From contig NC_089272.1 of the NCBI RefSeq assembly GCF_963678975.1, positions 40,739,391 to 40,803,390 of the forward strand: a DNA stretch of 64,000 nt. The letters are read 5' to 3'. Of this stretch, positions 57,801 to 64,000 are shown in pieces; positions within the stretch are counted from its first letter, which is position 1, and each line of letters starts with the position of its first letter. The notes below the pieces were generated by a model. It ran no database searches. It was not told the DNA's origin and saw only the letters and a list, made by a program, of their open reading frames with translations. This stretch comes from Dysidea avara. Taxonomy: Eukaryota > Porifera > Demospongiae > Dictyoceratida > Dysideidae. A program made the translations under genes and the position numbers.

Positions 57801-60800
57801 TTTCCTGGGGGGGCATGCCCCCAGACCCCCCTAGTTCCAGCATGCTTTGCATGCTGGGAAGTGTGCTTCACACACCTCTATCTAAGAGATTAGTACCTTG
57901 AGTTAGCACCCCCCCTTTATTAAATCCTAGATCCGCCCCTGCAATGGGAAAAATCCAAGTAGCACTAACACATTGGTTTTGTGCCCCAAGGTTCTTCAAA
58001 CGTAACAGAAATTCCCTTCTGGATGGTGTGGCAAACTTGATTTCTGGTTTTGGAAAGGACCTGGCTTGATGGGAAACAGTGGTCTGCAGGTGGATGGCCT
58101 TATACAGCTGGCATGTTGAATTTGCTGCATTATTTCATCTTTAGCCTTCAATCATTGTCCTTTGCACCTAATTTTTGCCAGCCTCAACACCCTTGCTGTC
58201 CTCCCTTATGGGAGCTCTTGTGATTAGACCAGATTACCGTAGAGTCGGGTTGTTAAGCGCATGCATCTGTTAAGCGCATATTATTTATTAAGCGTATACA
58301 CATTTCTTGTAATTAACCATGGATGATAAGTGCACATGGGAAAATGGACGATAAAGCTACACACAGCAAGAAACATCAATACAAGCTGAGAGTACTGAAA
58401 ATTAATGTCTCCTCAAGGGCTTACGCCTCCCTTGAGGTCTCCCTTTGCTATGTATACAGCAAATCAGCCATCTGGATAGTGATAATCTTGTTTATCATGA
58501 AGGATTTCACCTAGAAATGGAGTCAAATATTCTCACACACTGGCATGGCAACTATTAACTACTCTCTCAACGTGGTGATTCCGTGTTACACTCACCACAA
58601 TTATTTATTAGGCATATGTGCCTAACAGATAGTATGATTTTTACAAAAGTTTTCTCTGAAAATTATAAGCACATACGCTTAACAACCTGACTTTAAGGTA
58701 TACTACACCACTCTCAAATATTTAAAATTCAACAGATATTATTTTATTGTATATGAAATGTAATAAATTGATGTGTCTTTTGTGAAAATTTTGCTTACTA
58801 TCCTGTGTGATGATAATGGCTTGAAATTTTTATCTTGAAACTGCTAATGTGTGGTTTGAGTCAGTTTCTGAAATCCAATAAAAATTGATACTATGCACAT
58901 TATTTAGGCATCTGTGCTTATAATTGTTGTTACATATAGTAGCATCTGCCAGACACATAGTGTATTGTGACACTTATGGTTTGTTCTATCAGTCTTTTTC
59001 TGCCAATCTTTGTATGTAGCACTAGGTTGCAGCATTGATTTCAATTTTGTATATGTATACAGTGGAACCTCTCTTATCCAGGCAGTCTGGTACATAGCAC
59101 TGTCCGTATCTCAGAAATGTTCTTAACTAAGAAATACATGCTAACAAGTATAAGGATTTTTTTTAGTTTGATTAGGGATCATATTTTTTTTAAAAGTATA
59201 GAAACAAGGGAGGTCGCCTACACCTGCAGATATACTAGTGAACATTTAATCCCTACTTCAGTCAATCCTTCTATGATCCCTAATCAAACTTAAAATTTCT
59301 AATTTTTCCTTATACTTGCTTGTTTACTTTTTTTTGTAATGTTATTATGACTGGTGAACCTGCACATATCACATCAAAGAAAAGATGGCGCCAGAGTTAC
59401 TGAACACGTGCACTAGCTATCAATTACTGACCCGAAAATGAGCTGGTCAATACGCTTCTCTTTTAGCTATGTTCAGCCCATTACGCAGTGCTACAAACAA
59501 AGAAGAGTAGGAGAAGCACCTCTGCAATGAATCCAGTCACCACAAATATACGGATGATTCGTGCACCCCAACTATCAATTACTGACTGGAAAGTACAGGT
59601 AAGTGGCTATTACGCTTTGCTTTCACCTATTTTCAGCGTGTTATGCAGCGATACAAATGAAGAATAGTATCAGAAGTGCCTCTGCAATTAATCCAGTCAC
59701 CATGGAAAATATGGATGATTCCTGTTTACAAACGTTGGGAAGCCATGCGTCATGCTACTGTGAGTTGACACCCTGGGAATTCAGCTAAAAGGAATGGGAC
59801 ACAACAAAGGACAAAGGTCAGTCCAAGATGCATGCATTGTATGTACTGCCGTATGCCAAAAGGCACGTCTCGAGACGAAGTGACGTCAAACATTGAAAAC
59901 ATCAAGCCCATAGCCTTTGCTGTCATCGAATTATGCTTGTCTGAAGGCATCAGGTATGCAGGCAGAAGGCAGTCAGGCAGATAGGCAGGCAGGCATTTAG
60001 TCATTCAGTAGAAAATTCCATTGAATAAAGTTCTTTAAAAGGTTTGTAACAATTTATCAGGGTCATACTGAAGACATTTTTGGGCTTGGTTGTACATAAC
60101 CATACTGCCAAGGTGCCAGGATGGTATTGTGAAGTTAGTTTTTGGGTGATTTATTTTGGCCAGAAAGACCCAAACTTTCGTGATCCCTAATATACAGTAC
60201 TACCGTACTGTATGATATGCTAAAGTAACTGTTTTAAATACAGGCAGTGTTATTATTGCTATCAATCAGTACTATAAAGTTTAATGGCCAGAGGAGGAAG
60301 TTACTACAGAGCAGTCATGGTCACTCCCCTGGGCTGCAAAATTGTATTATCACTTAGCAACCAAGTGGTAGTTATTTTATAGTTGTAACATGGGAACGAT
60401 TGGTCTGTCTGATATGTCTACCTAAAGCCCGAGGGCTGAAGGTAGACATTTCAGGCAGACCACAAGTGCCCATGTTACAACTATTATGTAACACTTCTTA
60501 GCTAGCTGCTAAGGGTTAACTGCTGTAGCAGCAATTTTATTTAAATGAGAGATCTCGACTTTCGATTGTACATTAAACATGTACTTGCTGTACCACCTGT
60601 AGTTGTGGTATTTTGATGCCATTTTGGAATGTGATGAGTCGGCAACTGCATGGAAGTTGTAAGTAAGTCTTTCATTGCTCGTCCTCCGAAGTCTTTCGTT
60701 CCCAATCGACGATTTTGTCTAGGATTACCAGAGTGGTGCCCTTGCTGTATGGATAAATCTGATGATAAACCGGCAAAGTCACTTAAGCTAAAGCGGCCTC

Positions 60801-63777
60801 GTGCCAAATGTCATCATTTGGCACAAGCAAGTAAGAAAACGAAAGATTCCACTCAGTCTAAATCTCTAGAGAACTCTAAAGGTGACATCGACGCAGATCG
60901 TTTTGATTTCAATACGACATTGGAAGAACTCAATACATTTAAAGAAGGAAGTTTCCCTGCTAACACAGCTAAGAATACTGAATGGGCTGTACAGACAGTT
61001 GAACAATGGAGGGCAACAAGAAACCTAAAATATTCGTCTGATCAATGTCCTGCTAATTTTCTAGCGAGTGATGATTGCCAAGAAATATGCAATTGGCTGT
61101 GTAAGTTTATTACCGAAGTGCGTAAAGCTGATGGGGGCCAATACACACCACGTAGCATATATTTGCTGCTGTCAGGAGTGCAGCAACATATAAGAAAGAT
61201 GCGACCTACTGAGGAGATCAATTTTTCGCAAGATATTGATTTCATCCTCTAAGAAATGTGTGTGATGCAGTGTACAAACGGCTGCACAGCAAAGGTATTG
61301 GAGTGGACACAAAAGCTACTCCACTGTTATCAAAGAACGAAGAAGATATACTTTGGGAAAGGGGAATTCTTAGTTTGGATAATCCCACAGGTCTGTTCAA
61401 TGCAGTGTTTTTTATAATGGCAAAAACTTTTGTCTAAGAGGTGGAGCAGAGCATAGGAAGTTAAGGGTGTCTCAGCTTTCCAGAGAAACTAATATTATAG
61501 ATGGCAAAGAAATTTTGTGCTATGTGTACACTGAATATGGGTCCAAGAATAACCAAGGTGGGCTTGCGTCCCTTAACCAAAGAAATAAAACTGTTAAACA
61601 GTACGAAACTGATTCAGAGTGATGCCATGTAAAGATATTGGACAAGTATTTGGAAGTATTGCGTCGTAACACAGCACTGGAGAATGATGTATTTTATATG
61701 CAACCAAATAGTGAGTTTTCCAGTGGGTCATCTGTGCCCTAGTTTAAGAAAACACCAGTTGGAAAAAATACCCTAGCTGTGATGATTAAAAAATGTGTGA
61801 GCATGCTGGTATTAGTGGTGGATATACCAATCACAGTCTTCGGGTATTCGGAACCGCTACTTTGTTTCATGCTAATGTTCTTGAGAAGCTCATTCAACAA
61901 AGAACTGGTCACTGATCACTAGAAGCTCTTCGTCAATACGAACGTACTTCTGAGTCTCAGCTGTTAGATATCTCAAATGTCATGACTCATGGTGGTAAAC
62001 TACCTAGTACCAATGTCAAGAAAGATGCAAGTAGTGCAAACAAACCTTCTACCAAACTAGGTGTTCCACAACTGCCGGTGCCAAAGAATGACAGTGTGAC
62101 ACTTTTATTGAGCAATTGTACTTTTACTGGCTGTTCAGTTACTTTGTCTGGGCAAGCAATGAATCAAGCTCCACAGAAGACTATTGATGAGCAGAAAATC
62201 TTTGAAGAGACACTTACAGATATCAACATTGATGATGTCTTTGACGATTAAAGATTGACAGTAGTTGCTTTAAAACAATAACATTTGATTTAGGATAATT
62301 GTATGATTTCATTTAAAAAAAAATTAATCACACAAGTACAATTTTTAGTCAATGATATGGTTTTAAGAACAATTGGTCACTAATAACATAGTAAAGTGTA
62401 TTATCTGTGGTGAGGGCATTATACAAATGCCCTGTGGTCAGGGCATTATAAGAATAATGTCCTGGCTGCAGAGTAATATCAAATATGTACATTGCAAAAT
62501 TCCTTTGATCTGCCCACTCAAAGTGTTACATTATTAGTAAAATAGACAAGCCACCTAACAGGTAAACAGCAACCTCTAGGCTCCAGGAAAGTAGATTTAG
62601 TGAAATGGTAGAAATGGCAAAACAGTAGAATCGTCATTAATTTTACAGATTATGATCACCCGATACCAGTTAGCTACTACTGACTACTGTTACACATATA
62701 AGTACAGCTACATAAAACTCACTACAATTTAAGTGTATGGTATTTGTAGCATCCATTCTGCCTTCTTGCAGCTAAACATCATCCATGGAAATTAATTCTT
62801 AGTCTGTAGTCTTATCTCGAGCCTCACCTTCCAATTAACACACCGTATTTTGAAGCTCATGTTACTAGAAGCACCTTATAGGTACTCAAAGGGGTGCTTA
62901 TAATTGAAAATCTACAAACGCTACCAAGAGAAAATAGTGTCTGGCCTCGCAAGACTAATCCTGGCCATTTATTTCAACACCAATTCTGTAATTCAAAATG
63001 AGGTAATCAGTCACACAAGTTAAAGAACATTCTAGAATACTCTTATCACGTGTTTGGTATCCATGACTAGTACCTATCACGTGTTTAGCCACATGACTAC
63101 TTTGGGCTGGAGGTGCCCTGATAATAGAAGTCCAAAGGAGGTTCCACTGTATTTAATGCGTATTTAACAACAGGTGTCTACCACAAGTTTCCATGTACAC
63201 CCAACTGACAATATATGCCTAATAACCAGAATCTGGTATTAATTGTTATATATACAAATAGCTCATGTTCATCACCATCATAAATACCGGTCAATATTGG
63301 GATTTTAATGGTCTTGGGAGTAATATAGCTTCACCGTAACAGTTATTCAAAGGGCTGGAAATGTTATACCCAATACTCTGACCTATCCTAATAGAACAAT
63401 TACCACTCCAACAAAAAGTTTCTCACAACATTTAATATTTTGGTAATTCACTAAATTCTTCATACACTCATTATATGGGTGCTCTATTTTCTATTAAAAT
63501 ATACTTTTAATGTTGTAATACTGTGTTTCATTGTTCTACCACAACATGTAGGTCAACACATTTCAGTGTGTACTAGCAAGTAGTGGGACTAAATCGTTTG
63601 TGATATTCCTGTATGAGGACTTACAGTGGGGTGGTGATGAAGCTCTAGCTGGAATTAATGCTGGTGATGGTATCAATTTCATCACCATTCCTGGATCACT
63701 ATCTCAAGATATCCTCAGTATCACTGAGACCAGTAATGTGGATGATCCTGGTGTGTGGATGTTTGAAGTTAGCACAG
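54802..63777 (+). CDS. NIDO domain exons, continuing beyond the window
   Basis: Three exons in phase make a NIDO domain, the extracellular module of nidogen, alpha-tectorin and mucin-4-type proteins. Exon 54802-54924 encodes LYPFGYNHGDDRVYSTDDGS through FKFYGHSEWSAY. Exon 56714-56998 encodes VNANGVISLSSDF, IIAPYWADVDI and VATWDRVGYYPEGTDK. Exon 63552-63777 encodes VNTFQCVLASSGTKSFVIFL, GINAGDGINF and VWMFEVSTG. The last exon ends at G-GTACAT, so the protein continues past 64000. The order EGF then NIDO and the shared phases tie it to the upstream modules. The 6.55-kb intron 56999-63551 is filled with transposons. Nidogen-like function in matrix or surface adhesion is inferred from the family only. 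Confidence 0.85.
55620..56400 (+). repeat. Interspersed repeat family, intronic copy
   Basis: The segment matches, in the opposite orientation, the interior of 6170-7450, and in the same orientation 59145-60220. It contains GCTATGGTCCCTACTCTAG near the left and GTGGTCCCTACTATACAG near the right end, which are inverted forms of a TAGGGACC end. A 12-bp tandem run (ACACCCTGCGGT, about five units) lies at 56163-56215. Short frames inside are similar between copies but broken. Confidence 0.65.
57098..57944. repeat. Intronic TIR-like repeat
   Basis: GGGGTGGATTTGGGA on the left and TAGATCCGCCCCTGC on the right are inverted-like ends resembling the CAGTG element family. The interior has two CTCTAATAGAA-type motifs (57323-57376) and a GGGGGGGCATGCCCCCAG hairpin like that at 42550. 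Confidence 0.45.
58235..58700. mobile_element. TTAAGCG MITE, 466 bp, intronic
   Basis: The ends TACCGTAGAGTCGGGTTG and complement of TACCTTAAAGTCAGGTTG form an inverted repeat of about 32 bp that includes TTGTTAAGCG. Words GTTAAGCGCAT, TTATTAAGCGTAT and their complements recur inside both ends. No coding capacity is seen. Confidence 0.82.
59145..60220 (+). repeat. Interspersed repeat family, second intronic copy
   Basis: This segment carries the same order of blocks as 55620-56400: a TATGATCCCTAATCAAACTT start (about 59272), a block with TTCAGCCCATTACGCAG, GGAAGCCATGCGTCATGC, AATGGGACACAACAAAGGAC, and an end with GTGATCCCTAATATACAG. A smaller palindrome at 59150-59300 has TTTGATTAGGGATCAT in both orientations. 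Its fragment also occurs at 4180-4260. Confidence 0.6.
60379..60484. repeat. Long hairpin upstream of recombinase relic
   Basis: Arms of about 45 bp (starting ATAGTTGTAACATGGG and ending with CCCATGTTACAACTAT) pair with few mismatches around a short loop near 60430. It lies 165 bp before the recombinase reading frame. Confidence 0.85.
60650..62251 (+). pseudogene. Crypton-type tyrosine recombinase, broken
   Basis: The first frame (60650-61252, 200 codons) has a basic N-terminal region and a helical domain (TEWAVQTVEQWRATR ... SIYLLLSGVQQHIRK) like the core-binding domain of Crypton or DUF3504 proteins, the family from which animal ZMYM2 and QRICH1 C-termini derive. The catalytic part follows in other frames from 61253 to 61980, with at least two frame changes and three internal stops: LRGGAEHRKLR (first Arg region), YTNHSLR (H-x-x-R type), QQRTGH and LRQYERTS, whose Tyr is the likely nucleophile. 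The last 89 codons (61982-62251) are an open acidic tail with NCTFTGC. The order and motifs are complete but the frame is not, so it is an inactive copy. It lies in the large intron between NIDO exons. Confidence 0.82.
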
Positions 63778-64000
63778 GTACATATATGATGTTATCAAAC
63801 AGTATGGGTAGTGCTGTTTAGTAGAGTTCCCCCTTAAGTGATGGGTGCCAATAAAATTGCCACATCTAAAAACCATCATAATGCGATGATAACTTTACAG
63901 AATAGTCTTACTGCATTCAAACAAGAAAATGGCCAGTAAAAATAATGTATTTTGTCCCTTTCTGCTTTCCTCACTGCCTCACTGTTTGACCACAGACACA

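Larger units (their letters stand above)
59060..63149. mobile_element. Possible pogo-like TIR element, 4.1 kb
   Basis: CAGTGGAACCTC at 59060 and GAGGTTCCACTG ending at 63149 are perfect 12-bp inverted ends, each next to a TA. Such ends and TA duplication are typical of pogo/Tc1-type elements. The interior includes a repeat also seen at 55620-56400, a long hairpin and a broken tyrosine recombinase, none of which is a pogo transposase. Two unrelated solo ends are an alternative. Confidence 0.45.

Noticed and set aside
1-64000. tRNA, rRNA or other structured RNA genes
   Set aside because: No convincing cloverleaf or conserved RNA core was seen on either strand by eye; a covariance-model scan would be needed to be sure.

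Overview
The window looks like nuclear DNA of an animal, most probably a demosponge. It is AT-rich. Its protein-coding regions are interrupted by many very short introns of about 50-65 bp with GT-AG ends, the recognisable domains are animal-type (XPR1-like SPX-EXS, leishmanolysin M8, IgGFc-binding N-terminal domain, FN3, EGF, NIDO), and most of the space is old and young DNA transposons and foldback elements. The sponge assignment is inference; no species-specific marker is visible. Layout: bases 2-1774 hold the 3' part of an XPR1-like phosphate exporter gene. Bases 1.8-12.3 kb are repeat-rich intergenic DNA with a 335-bp palindromic MITE, a 1.5-kb foldback element and a three-copy tandem segmental repeat. 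Bases 12.3-15.8 kb hold a palindromic MITE, a 31-bp satellite and a frameshifted tnp2/Plavaka-type transposase on the minus strand. Bases 21.14-23.54 kb are an apparently complete TA-flanked Tc1/mariner-like element that carries a DD34E transposase and a second, convergent gene of unknown function. Bases 24.0-26.9 kb are a 2.9-kb foldback with a 7-bp target duplication. Bases 27.0-31.1 kb are a 335-bp MITE split by a 3.8-kb hAT-like element with an exact 8-bp target duplication, and bases 31.1-37.5 kb are a giant inverted structure: MITE, 31-bp satellite, 830-bp palindrome arms, satellite inverted, MITE inverted. From about 40.4 kb to the right edge runs one large plus-strand multi-exon gene. 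Its exons join in phase and encode, in order, a leishmanolysin (M8) metallopeptidase with its zinc motif, an IgGFc-binding N-terminal domain, an FN3-like module, an EGF module and a NIDO domain that continues to the window edge. An in-frame TGA lies in the last peptidase exon, so it is open whether this is one mosaic gene with a nonsense change or two genes. Its large introns are packed with transposons: hAT-type MITEs, an 8-bp-TSD foldback holding a LINE tail, and a 4.1-kb pogo-like TIR interval containing a broken Crypton-type tyrosine recombinase. Across all these regions a short near-palindromic motif (core CTCTATTAGAG, often paired at a spacing of 17-32 bp) recurs at least 18 times in unrelated contexts and is the most pervasive unexplained signal. 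Exon boundaries were read by eye from GT-AG sites and reading-phase agreement; no alignment or database search was run.
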